From Pocillopora verrucosa (Eukaryota > Cnidaria > Anthozoa > Scleractinia > Pocilloporidae): 64,000 nucleotides of DNA. Positions within the stretch are counted from its first letter, which is position 1. Each line of letters begins with the position of its first letter. Position numbers and translations under genes: made by a program. Positions 12,401 through 23,539 of this stretch are shown piece by piece. The stretch covers positions 1,921,129 to 1,985,128 of the forward strand of contig NC_089320.1 of assembly GCF_036669915.1 (NCBI RefSeq), read 5' to 3'. The notes under the pieces are model-generated. The model saw only the letters and a program-made list of their open reading frames with translations, searched no databases and was not told where the DNA came from.

Positions 12401-14623
12401 AATCAATCAACCAGGTTAGTTTAGGCAGTGTTGACCGATGTTGTTGCACATGGAAACAACGCGTGGACTGTTGAATGGACTTTATGTATGTCATTGTTCA
12501 AAGCTACAGTGGACAAGAGTCTCGCTTAACTAGCCGGTAATCAGGAAAAGTGACGTTACCATGTGCTTGGTGTCGCTCCGCTTTCCGAGTAACATAAAAT
12601 AAAGTCATTGAACCATTTTCTACTACGTTCATTGTAATTACAGTGGTTACTAGCAATTTTTCTTGTTTTACGAAGACTTGTTACTGATCTGATTCATCAA
12701 TACATGCCTTCTTCTTATGTCTGTAAAATTTTGCAACTTACGGTCAAAACACAACACTGGTTGATAGCTCTTAAGGTGGTGATATTTTTTAGATATTCAC
12801 CAGGCGTTTTAAAGATCTAATGTACATCTCTTAAAATAACAATTTTTTATGCATATTCTATGTGTTATTATGTGATATAATGTAGGATTTCTCTTTCGTC
12901 TCTGTAATTTTCGATTCGTCATTCATCCGAAAACTATGAGCTTCGTGCAAAAATGCACATTGGCGGCCCCGCAGTCAATGTGTCAATTTAAGTTCAGGTT
13001 GGATGTCAAGTGGGCAGCTGTTATTTTGAACAGTAGTGCAGAGAGTCGGAGATGGAAATATTTGGCTCTTTGTGTGGCCAACTGAATCATAAAAAACAAA
13101 ACAAAAAAAAACAATGTACTATTACGATACATTTTAATCAACATTGTTTGTCAATGTGTATCAAAGCAATCTTAAGATAAATGAAGAAAGTAGTAAAATT
13201 ACAAAGGAATAGTTTCAAATGAACAAGCTCAACTTTTTTTTGGAAAATTCAGTGAAGCATTTGGCTAAAAATCAAATAAACTTACGTGAACTATGTAAAA
13301 AAATAATCGTGAATATTTGTGTGGGAAGTAGTTTCAATTTTACCACTGTTATTGTTATGCTGTTGACTTCATGTTTGAATATGTGACCTTGACTAAACCT
13401 ATATGCCCAGAATAATTCTTCATCAAATGACAGTTTTAGTGCACGAACACACTTTGATTAATACCGCTAATTGCTTTCTTTCTTTGATAAAAATGCAATC
13501 CCGTTAGTTCGTTTATGGAGATTACGGCTTTGCCTTAATTAATTACCTCTTCGCTTTGTAGCCGGAAAATTCGGGAACGTTGGAGATGGCGGTTGGTAGA
13601 CTTTACTACGTGTATATTAATCCATCTTGCAGAGTTTGAACCTTTTTACTTTCAGGATTACGTATTGGGTTTTTAAAAAGTATCCTAGTGTGAATTCTAC
13701 CTCCGTTTGGATTAACACGTGGATCGTTTGGTCCTCTGTGATATAACATGGAGACAATGTCCCAGGTGGAGGTCCTTACCTTAAACACCCGTCTCTCGTT
13801 ATTGCCTTGTTCTAACCGTCGGGATTGTGAATGTAATACATTTCGATCTTAATCCCCTGGGGAATTTATGAGCTAATATCTGTCATCGATTAATGCAATT
13901 AAATTTCCCGTGATATTGATTTAACGATTAAGGCTCTTTTTTTAATTTGGATCCACCATTATATACAAAAATACTATAGTCATGCAGACTTAAAGTTGAA
14001 CACGCACACGAAATTAAAACAAAAAGCTTACCGGTGGTGATCGGTTGTGTATTTGTGAGAGGGTCGTTTGTATATATCATAACAAGTTCAAGTTATTATA
14101 ACTCAGTCAGTTGCATAATTGATTGGCATTTCAGCACTTTTAGAATTCGTCTGGTTGTATCTATCTATTCGATTTTTTACGATCGTTCTTGCTAATTGTC
14201 AGCGAGGGTTGGGCGAAACACGTTGATTAGTTGAGCCTGTTGAAAGATTACAGCTCTATTGACGATAACATCCTCTACTTACCGATTTTCCAAACTCTCC
14301 AGTCGCCGTAAGAGGTTGTTCATTCCTGCTAGGTCCGCTTGTCGCTTTCCACGAGAGGGAGCATTCTTTTGCTTCATATCATGAGTCCTCAACTGTACCT
14401 TTCTGTAGTCTTTGCCGTTCATGTAATCTTCAAGCTTGTCTAGCCTTTCAATGATATTCGTTAAACGATTGCTTAGCTGTACATGAAGGGCATATTGGGC
14501 CCAAATGTAGCTTACGATCACCACGATCTGAAGTGACTGCCAGAGTGACAGCGAAAGATAACGAGAAACGATCCACCGCAAAATTCCACGCGCCGTCATC
14601 CTCACCTCGTTTTTTGCTAACAC
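9407..14623 (-). CDS. Membrane-anchored short-chain collagen C4-like protein
   Basis: Minus-strand exons: signal-anchor exon 14623-14283 (ATG at 14623 or 14599), probable 13735-13701, collagen exons 12208-12127, 11709-11638 and 10549-10361, and final domain exon 9906-9407. From the 14599 start, residues 17-40 form one hydrophobic segment with no signal-peptide site, suggesting a type-II membrane protein. A heptad-rich stretch (LSNRLTNIIERLDKLEDY) and a furin-like RGKR (residues 83-86) follow. The collagen exons read as clean Gly-X-Y repeats (GPQGRHGIPGKNGIPG, GRDGIDGRDGVPG, GPKGDQGQKG); two are bounded in phase 1. The final part has the family pattern FIRWGRSVCP, YLCMP, VPCAMC, PGRNVCP, EYHGYLM, YICVD and LTCAVCTM. 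The join between 13701 (phase 1) and 12208 (phase 0) does not fit, so a small exon is missing or 13735-13701 is wrong. Confidence 0.85.
10640..10848 (+). mobile_element. MITE-like dispersed repeat, family A, copy 1
   Basis: About 200 bp in an intron of the collagen-like gene. It matches copies at 31290 and 32706 along its length: GTTTTCCATACTGTTTTCT, then TACATTTC, then GCTGACAA, then GGAGAAATTAGATGCTAGTCAC, ending TTAAAGGGTTAA. The ending resembles the terminal GAGTTAAAGGGTTAA of the elements at 44.6 kb. No coding capacity. Confidence 0.75.
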
Positions 14624-15094
14624 TTTACTTCAATAAACTGACGCTGCGAAAAGGAAGGATAGAACTCGTTAAAGAAGAGTAAAAACAAGGCGACCATGTT
14701 TGAGTTTTGTCTCGAGTTCCTTTGTAAACTGTTTACTTATTTGTGTGCGAAGTATGCATTCCGCATAAACGTCACGTCGATAAACTCCGAAGACCGAGAA
14801 TTTACATTCAGTCATGCAAATGACACGACAACCGAAGCGGAACCATAGCCCCTGCTGAAATTTCAATTACAAAACAACAGTCAATAGTCGTAGTGTAGTG
14901 GTAATAGAATACAAATACGCCCTGCTATTGTTAAAGCCCGTTCATGCCTAAAGTAGCCCTTCGTACAGGCTTTTATCTTTTGTTTGGTAATATAAATCGC
15001 ACCTGGTGTAACAGCGGAGGAGAACATTCTTAACTGATCTGCCCAACGTGTACTGTCACATTGCCAGCGAATTTAAAAACATTAACATTTAAAG

Positions 15095-15295
15095 CCTCTT
15101 ACCCTCGCTATTAATCTTGATTGACTTGTCCAAACTGTTTAGCCTTTTAATAGCGCGTAAACCAGAAATTTCAACATGTAACTTTTTATCCCTTACCACG
15201 TATGTATTTTTGGAAGGTGTGCTCACCGTCTGTTTTTGCCTTTTCCGTTGCGATAAAATTACCACAAAAACACCCGTGCAAGCGCTAAAGTCCAT
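15095..15295 (-). CDS. Orphan candidate first exon, possible alternative start of the collagen-like gene
   Basis: An open minus-strand frame starting MDFSACTGVFVVILSQRKRQ ends at a good donor (GAGG|GTAAGA, phase 1). It has a short hydrophobic stretch and the basic motif QRKRQ, then a charged, helix-prone segment. That resembles the layout of the signal-anchor exon at 14283-14623. Phase 1 would fit the downstream collagen exon starting at 11709, so it may be an alternative first exon, but no transcript evidence is available and it could be chance. Confidence 0.3.
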
Positions 15296-17498
15296 GCATC
15301 ACATGTCCAAAGTGATTTGAATTCTTTGGGTCAACAAACTTGGCATTTCTGACGTTCAACCGGAGACTGGCAACTCTAGATTGCAGCTGTTTTTCCTTCG
15401 ATTCCTTGAGTTTCTCTACGTCGAATGACAGAAAGGATTGAAAGGACTCTCAATAGTAATAAAAAGGTTTTGGCCTTTATGGATCGATTCCAATTTTTTC
15501 TCTGTTCTCGTTATGATAAAGGGTCTTCGACCGCGATTTGTCTCAAGTGAGAACATCGGGTTATGTTCATCCTGAAATGATGTCTACCCTTACAAGTGGT
15601 CCAAAAATTTTAACACGATGACGTATCAATTAAAACTACTTTAATTTACCATTGTTCCCAATGGAATTATTTTTCAGATCGACTAAATGCATGACGATGG
15701 ACACTTTTTCTTCTTCTTTCGGTTTGTTCTTAAACTAGAAAGGCTTACTTATCGACAGACTTGCTAATTGGCTAATTTGTTCTAAGAGCCGGCTTCCTGT
15801 TATCCACAAGTCAGTTTCCATGTTTATCCAAGGTCATTGGATGGTACTGGTTTGACATGTGCGTGACTTTGATAAGAGAAGAAGGATTTTTAAACAGCGA
15901 GATGGAACCATTTTAACTTGACCTTGGGTTAACACTAGCCCTAAGCAGGAGGGGCTTTTCTCTAACTGTTGTATCTCAATTTTAATAGCCATTCACTTAA
16001 ACTGCAATCCCATTAAGATCTTCGCTTATCACGTGAACTGTCTCGTCTGCTTAATGAAACTATAAATAGGTTTGAAATTTTTTGCCAGAAATTACCATCA
16101 GGAAAATAAGTGGTGCAACGGTCACGACAGATGAATCTCATCAGGCTGATATTAGGTGAACTTACGCTAGTATCCAATAACACTGTGGCGAAGGCGCTGT
16201 GGGATAAATATGGCCTGGGTTCGAATCGGCATCACGTAGTTATTGACCCAGATTTAAAATTGTGCTTGGAACATATTTTTGACGATAATTTCTTGAAGAG
16301 AGCAGAATCATTACTCTTAGGCCCTGCCAAGAGATTATGAAATGTTTTTAATCTCTTGGTCCTGCTTAAAAATTATTTCCGTATCAGATGATTGGTCTGC
16401 CATCAGTTTTTGTTCACCCACATTTCCATGACAAAATTTAAACGAACACATTCATTATAGTCATTTTTATTCATCGATCGTCTGACTGACTTCGTTTTGA
16501 TGCTTGTGCCACCGAAAATACAAGCCTCTATAGAAACAAAGTTTAGTTGTGGGGTCGCTTGTCTAGACTGAATTGAGCATCTTATTAAGAAAAAGTTCAT
16601 TGTAATGTCCTTGAACATTTATTTTCTAAGGCCGATGTTGTTGATAATTCAGACCTTGAACCCTTATTTTTTGTTTTTAGATCAAATGCGTGTTACAAGG
16701 CTATGAATGTTGTATTTGTTAAGTGTGTAGCATAATTTTAACGGTCAAATTATGATGCTATCGTCAACCTCTGCAGACCAGAGGCGGTATATTTGAGGAC
16801 TTTAGACCTTACACATTCTATGCAGCCCACAGGAATGGCCGTCGTGTGGTGTTTTGATAGATAAAAATGCGATGATTACACCATTTCCTTGCCATTTATG
16901 CTCATTCCAAAATTTGAATTTATCAATTAATGAAAAATTCTTCTTGAGGTATGTGACATTTATCGCACAAAATTCACGGACAGATGTACACATTTTGTTT
17001 GCAAAACACGACACGACATATCCTCTATTTCTGACAATGTGAGTGCACGTTCTTTATTGCGTAGCGCAAGATGTGCGATTTACCTTGTATCATTTAAATG
17101 AATTCTTCTTTCGATGCATATCTGTTAAAGAGGAAGAATTATCATTTATATTATCATCAGGCAGGCTGGTGTATGAAGCCTTTTTTCACAATAGTTGAAA
17201 CAGTCGATCCTTAAGAATGTGGAATGGTATTGCTTGCCCACCATCAATTTAAAAAAAAACAATAAAACGTCTCGTAGACTACCCAGAATTCCACACAGAT
17301 CCACGACGACTATCCGTCATCAGTAACAGATCCGCGGAAAGGGCCGGGGCCCCGGAAACCCCCTTATCTCGTCAGAACCTAGAGTAATTTTTGCTTCTTG
17401 TTTTAAATCAAACTTCTTACCTCAGAAGGATCGCATATTGCTACCCAACTTGAGGTATTTAAAATTTACCATCTTCAAATGTTTCTTGCTTTTCCAGG

Positions 17499-17675
17499 CT
17501 GGTTCAAAGTTTGGACCTCCTATCAAAACTCCTGGATGCTACCCCGGTCCACGCATACCGAGGCTACAGCGGAGATTGCAACGCTAAGATTGGCCTCACG
17601 GCGCCTGAGATGATGCACGACTATAAGTTCTCACCACTGTTCAAGATTCGATCGACCGATAGTCACCAAAAATAA
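17499..17675 (+). CDS. Orphan terminal-exon-like open frame, unidentified
   Basis: After a polypyrimidine tract and CCAG acceptor, a frame of 58 codons runs to a TAA at 17673-17675, reading LVQSLDLLSKLLDATPV and then HAYRGYSGDCNAKIG and LTAPEMMHDYKFSP. Composition and codon choice look protein-like, unlike the flanks. I do not recognise the family and could not join it to an upstream exon with confidence. It may be the last exon of a gene with distant 5' exons, or a gene relic. Confidence 0.35.
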   Translation: MVQSLDLLSKLLDATPVHAYRGYSGDCNAKIGLTAPEMMHDYKFSPLFKIRSTDSHQK

Positions 17676-18060
17676 GACGTACACAATATGACATACATAG
17701 AATTATCTTCGCTCACGTTCTTTCCATCACCGCACATGGGAAAACGAAACAATTCCTCTCGTTTTAGACGTGCAATAGGAAATATAAGTCCGTCGAATTT
17801 TTGTTTTTCCTTTTCTTCAGCTTTCGCGTTTTTTGACTGAATTCATCGCGTTATCGCAGTACGCTGTATACTTCTCGCTTAAAAATTGGCTTGATAAGAT
17901 TCTGTATTGAACCGCAATAGAAGAGATGGTCTTACTAAATACTGAAAGAAAAACTTACCTGATTGTAAATCAGGTTTCAACCGAACGTAATCGGTACCTC
18001 TTTTATAACAATGATGTAATAATGAATTCATAAAGCATTCATTCGAAATAGAACCGTGTG

Positions 18061-18911
18061 TCCTCAGAGGCCTTCAACATCTTCTATAACGAGGGTTTTG
18101 CAGAGGGAAACATCAAGTAAAGTACCCGTAAACCCACCATTTATTTTTAACTCGAGCCTCTCCTCTCTGCACAAGCCCAATCACTGAATTACTAAATGAA
18201 ATTTAACGTGAAAAGAAGAAATGCACGTAATTAAACTCTTTTTGTGGCGTTCACCTTTAAGAAGAACCCATCCCTCCCTAGACACTGAAGTCGTAGAGTC
18301 TGTGGCAGTTTGCATGCCACCATCGCCCCCTTTGCTCTACGATTCTATATTGAGCATTGACACCTGGTGTGTTCGAGCACTTGTCTTAACTGTATTATAG
18401 CTGATCGCAGCTGTTGAAACAAAATGATAATCACTTGACCTCTTCAACATTGGGAACTGATAGACGCACTAGTGGTGTTTTAAGCAGAGATTGCTGATTG
18501 CAATTATCTATGAATAATCTAGTTGATCCTTAGTCCTTGTTACTTTGTACTGGTTTGGCTGATTTTCTGCTTATTTAAATTCCAAAAATCTTGCATGCGT
18601 GAGGTAATTACTACTTGCATTCGCGAAAAGATTAGATAGGCCGGTAAATTTAATATTCCGGTCTTTAAAAAAAAGAAGGTAAAAGACATGGAATGTTTAA
18701 AAAACTGTTTCTCTTTCAATTCTTGATACTTTCAAAAAACTGTAATGCGATTACGCGACCAAAGAAAAAAAATTTTTCGGGAATTAAGGAAGTTTTTTTG
18801 CGTCAGACACCCTTAAATAGCGGTCTATACAAACCGCCAAACAATAACTGTCAGCAAGTCTAGCTTAGAATACCATGTGTCACTAAAAAGAGTATGAATG
18901 ATTTATGAATT
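18061..18911 (+). repeat. Diverged direct duplication, copy 1
   Basis: Non-coding block with a related copy at 19650-20817 in the same order. Shared landmarks: GAGGCCTTCAACATCTTCT, GTGTTCGAGCACTTGTC, CACTTGACCTCTTCA, TTGTTACTTTGTACTGGTTTG, AAAAATCTTGCATGCGTGA, AAACCGCCAAACAATAACTG and GATTTATGAA. Copies are interrupted by indels, so this is an old duplication. Confidence 0.7.
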
Positions 18912-19649
18912 AAATTGTCTTCCTTGATTAAGTGGAACATCCAAGGGGGTGGAAGATTCTTTAGATTTATTCCTAAAATTTTCATTCCTAGTCTACCTTG
19001 TATCTCGCTTAGGAAACACTGCATTCTTTTTTGGTCCTCAAAAATGCGTTCATGATTTCAACAGGGGCCGAGGAAAAGGCAAAGAAATTGGGGTTTGCCT
19101 TAGCTTCAATTACCTGTACTTCGCAATACTTATGATTCCTTATAGTTTACAGCTGGTGGGAACACCAGAGGTTACTTTACAGGAATATATACTTTCAAAA
19201 GTTCAAACTGTTAGGGTTTTTTTCTTCTTTAAACTCTCTTGTCAAGGAAAAGAGAGCAGCTAACTTGGAAACTCTGGGTAAGAATTGACAGAAAAAGCGG
19301 ACGAACAAAATACCCAAGAAGAGCAAGTAGAGGGAAAGAAAATCACAAGGCATGCAATATGAATAGGTAACAAGAAAATGTACAAAGTTGTCCTTCTTTT
19401 CTTTTCGCTTTTGGGAAAGTGTAGTTTTGTTAGCCTTATTGCTAAAACAAATTGACTCGAGAAGATTCAGTTTTGGAACATCGGATGGATCAGATTTCCT
19501 CTCCAAAGTGTCGTATTTGTCCACCACAAATATGAAATCTTTCTTTTTTTAAAAAAAAGCTGCAACTAAATGTTAAAAAAGAAAGGAAAAAATGATTGCA
19601 AACGGTTTCAAAAGACTGAGAAAAATACCTCTTTTAGCGGGAAACCTTG

Positions 19650-20817
19650 CGTCTTCTAAGGCCTTCTAACTCTTCTTTGACGTGGCTCCTTTAGAGGAAA
19701 ACATCCAGTAGAGTACCTTAATCCCTTAATCTACTTAAAGAACAGATTCCATGTTGTTGCCGCGGGTCTTATCAGTAATAAATCAATGATGACTTAAAAA
19801 CGTGGTATGGGTAAAAAATTTGCACACGAGGCGCAATCTTGTGTGTCACTGATTTTTCTGACCACATTTTGACATCTTCTGTGATTTCTTATTGAAAAGA
19901 GGCACGAAACACGGAACCTTTTTTTTTTAATGTAATAAAGGAGCAAAATTTGAGAAACGCTTTAAGTAATGACGCCTTCTATGCACTGCACGTAATATTC
20001 CGTTAGTATACACAACAGTCTCAAAAACCCGACTGCAGTTATCAAGAAATGATATATAGTTCTGAAAAGAGGAGAAAACAGGGCATATAACCCTATTTGG
20101 TAGCATTTACCATTTTTCATTTGTTAAAAGACTGGAGTCGGAGAGCCTTCGTATCATTGTTCATCCCAAACTCACCTCATATTGCGCCACAAGTCCTTTC
20201 CAAGCATTGATAACAGATCTGTTCGAGTGCTTATCATAAGTGTACTAGAGTGGATCACAGCTGTTAAAACAAACCGATAACCACTTGACCTCTTCATTAT
20301 CAGGAAGCATTTTTGCACTTGTGACAAATATCCCCACGTTTTTAACACAGTACTGATTACTATAATCTGTGTCTGATCTGTAATTTGTCCTCAACCCTCG
20401 TTACTTTGTAGTGGTTTGATTGTTCTCCTGCTGTTTTAAAATGCAAAAAATCTTGTATTCGTGACGCAGTTTCTATGCCCTTTAACAGTAGATCCATGGC
20501 CAAGTAATTTAATCTTCTTGTCAAAGAAAAAAAAAAAGAAGAAGAAATTTGGCCAAAAAGGGTAAAAGGTGTAAACAAACCGGCGTTTGCCTTTCATGTC
20601 CCGTTACCTTGCGAGAACCATAATCCGATTAAGCAAAAAAAAAAAAAAAAGAAAAACTGAAACTTTTGGCGGAAGTTAATGATGTAATTGGCGTGAGCCA
20701 CCCTTAAACGGCAACCTCGCCAAACCGCCAAACGATTGCTGTCAGCGAGTCAAGCTGAACCAGAAGCAATTTAATGCTACTTGTCACTAGTGTAGGTACA
20801 GATGATTTATGAAATCG
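19650..20817 (+). repeat. Diverged direct duplication, copy 2
   Basis: Partner of 18061-18911 with the same landmarks in the same order (AGGCCTTCTAACTCTTCT, CTGTTCGAGTGCTTATC, CACTTGACCTCTTCA, TCGTTACTTTGTAGTGGTTTG, AAAAATCTTGTATTCGTGA, AAACCGCCAAACGATTGCTG, GATTTATGAA). It is longer than copy 1 through insertions, partly poly-A runs. The roughly 740 bp between the copies is not obviously shared. Confidence 0.7.
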
Positions 20818-23177
20818 CTTTCCCGCACGAAATTTAGGGCTTTGACTAGTTGGATTAGTCTTCAGTAAGACTGGGAGATCACTTGGAATGTGCACTGTTA
20901 CACCAGGCCGATAAAAGTGCAAATATCTCAGGTTACTGCTGGAACGAACATCGAACATGACACTTTTGGTTAATGGACAGGAAAGCACGTTTACTAAGTT
21001 CAAACAAGTATATTTATTTGGTAGAAAGGAAAAACAGAGAAGCTTATCTCGCTAACAAACACACAAGCAAAATACCCTGTAATAAAATCGCTCAAAACGA
21101 TAAACTACGAAGGAAAAAAAAAACAAAAACAAAAACAACGACAACGACAACAACGTCAAGACATTACATGTAATATCAACGAAATAAGTAAATATGAAAT
21201 ATAACCTTTCGATTTTATTAGTCGATTTGTTGTTTATCTGTTTTGGAGTCTTGTTTTCTTTGTTTCTTTTGTTCTATTTGTTCTTTTTTTGGTGTTGTTT
21301 ATGCCATGACCTAATTGAACTCGCCAGATTAATAACATAAAGTATACCGACCATATCTGTTTTATCAACGCTCTAGGCTACGAAACACCTCCTTTCCCAA
21401 ATTAGACTAAATTACGTGCACAGTTACTGACAAACACAAAAATAGATTAGTAGATTGAAAGAATCCATGTTGAACTAAAAGAATCCACTTTGAACTAAAA
21501 TATTCTACCCCAAGCTCTTTCGGAAGCAGAAAATGATGAGGTGGCGGTGGAGCGCGATGCATCGTCCGTGGTTTTGCCAATCAATCGGTTTTGTCTAGAA
21601 TCCACTAGAAATTGAATCGAAAATAAGAAAAAAAATGACCTTTTGATTAACAGATAACAACAGTGCTTACTTTTTAGTAAAGAAATCTTCTTGGAATTAG
21701 TCTAAAAGGTTCTGAAATATCTATAAACATCACGGTTCCCCCTCAAAAAAAAAAAGTAATGCCGAACGAAATTAAACACGGAACAAGTAAAGAAGTATGA
21801 AACGAAGAAAGAAAGAAAAAAAAATAGACGATTCGGTTGAGCATTAACTCTAGGCTTTAATCGAATCGTCCATTTAATCAACATACTTCTGTACGACAAC
21901 TTAAACGTTTACAGAATAGGAAAAAAAATTTGGCCAGGCTCAATGTGTTACCATAACTCAAGTTCCATTGATAGGGGTCAAGAATTTTACAATGATAAGA
22001 GGCTTCACTGTATTTGATAATTTGAACTGTTTCAATTGTTTACTTTTTCTGGTCTTTGACTGTAGCGAATAAGAGATATTTAGCGAAGAGACAGAAGAGA
22101 GTACAGTTGATTTCCGATTAAAGGTAGTGGTTAATTTGGACTGAATTCTTTGAATCTCATTTCATCAGCAAAAATGTTACGTTCTGGAGGCTCAATTATA
22201 CCGATGTTCAAACAAAAATCTAGCAATACCATTAGTGGTGGCTAGTAACTTAAAACACAGACGTTTGAAATTCGCTTTCTTCAGTTTCTCGAGTGACTAA
22301 ATGAAAAGTGTTTATTCAGAACAAAGAAGCGACAGAGGGACGGAGGGAGGCCGTTACTGAGAACTGCAACTGTCACTTGTATAAGTCGATAATCGTCCCT
22401 CACTCGCTTTCAGATTTTTCTTTCTTTAATGGTTGTTCTGTTGTCCTATATAGCTTTACCGGCGTCAATGAAACACCTTGGAATCTGGCATAAAACTTAT
22501 TCACGGTTTTTTTTTATTGAAAAAAAGAAATTGAGCCTATTCTCCGCGGTTAGCCAATCTTTAAATCTTCAAAGCATTTTAGTTCTCCTAGCTATATATT
22601 GCTGTCGAACTCAAGCATGTAAACCACTAACAATTAGGAATACAAAGTGTTTTATCACTTGAGAACTGTCCATATGTAGTTATAAAGTCCTCTGAAACAA
22701 GTTGCAGTATTTGTATGGATAGTATTAATGCGAAATTTAATGGTGATACTAAGAAAAGGCAAATTAGTGCTATGCAAGAAAAACGAGAGAACTGGGATTA
22801 GAAGGAGGAAAGCTGTTAACATATTAGTGATGACAGATGTTTAGTATTCTCGCGTCAGATTATAGGAGGGTCTGGTTTCATCGTATTAAATTTCTGATCT
22901 TAAAACACTTTTTCACGATCAGTATATAAAGGAACTCTACATCTGTATAGTGAAACAACATCTACAAGTAAACTTCGGTGAAATACTGCGACACTCCATT
23001 TCAAAATATTGCTGGTATGCTCGCCAACAGGAAGAGGGAAAAGTTAGTTTACCTCATTAATTAGACAATTTGACCCTGGATCTGCGTTTGAAACCTGTGT
23101 GGCTTGTCTTAAGTGGTTTAAACATCAAACGACGTCGGCCCTATGATGAGATCTTTACCATTCTCAGACGATCAGAA
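20818..23177. other. Non-coding stretch before the 23-kb anchor exon
   Basis: No gene supported. It contains short A-rich and T-rich runs and a 20-bp tandem pair around 21459-21500 (AGAATCCA.GTTGAACTAA repeated). Open frames here lack motifs. Confidence 0.5.
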
Positions 23178-23539
23178 ATGACTTCGGAATCTACTCGGAA
23201 CAACGGAGGGCCGGTACAAAGGCCGTGTGGTAACTGCCGCCCCTCGAAACTTTTAATACTGGTTCTCTTCATGCTCTATGCAATGTGCCAAGTTCAGATT
23301 CTTGTTAACAGAGCGGATTCCCACAATGTTGCGCATATTTTGCGCGAAATTCAACTGGCTGACGAACGCATTACAGACGTAGAGTTGTCATTAATCGAAG
23401 TGGAGAGCAAATTGGATTTTGTTCTCGCTGATTGGAGTAAAAAGTCTGCTGTCCATAGCAGAACGAAGAGACAGAGTCGTTCTGCGTCTCGTCTCGAAAT
23501 TCAGCGGTTGAAACGACAATTGAGGCATTTAGAACGCAG
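23178..23539 (+). CDS. Signal-anchor exon of a short-chain-collagen-type membrane protein
   Basis: Starts at ATG 23178 (an in-frame ATG at 23070 adds 36 residues) and ends at a donor CGCAG|GTATGA in phase 2. Residues 24-43 form a hydrophobic anchor (LLILVLFMLYAMCQVQILV). A helical charged stretch and a furin-like RTKR at residues 95-98 follow, then a basic heptad segment (LEIQRLKRQLRHLERR). This is the same layout as exon 1 of the minus-strand gene (anchor, coiled coil, RGKR). I found no collagen or C-terminal domain exon between here and 27668. Its phase is identical to that of the 27668-28044 exon, so it could be an alternative first exon of the downstream gene, or a stranded gene start. 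Confidence 0.55.

Larger units (their letters stand above)
14624..18060. other. Largely non-coding stretch upstream of the minus-strand collagen-like gene
   Basis: Contains two candidate exons listed separately (15295-15095 minus, 17499-17675 plus). A plus-strand frame at 16110-16340 ends without a donor site, and I could not assign it to any family. No other structure recognised. Confidence 0.5.

Noticed and set aside
19195-19527. 110-codon minus-strand frame between the duplicated blocks
   Set aside because: Low-complexity hydrophobic and Lys-rich composition, no motif, and no equivalent in the second block.
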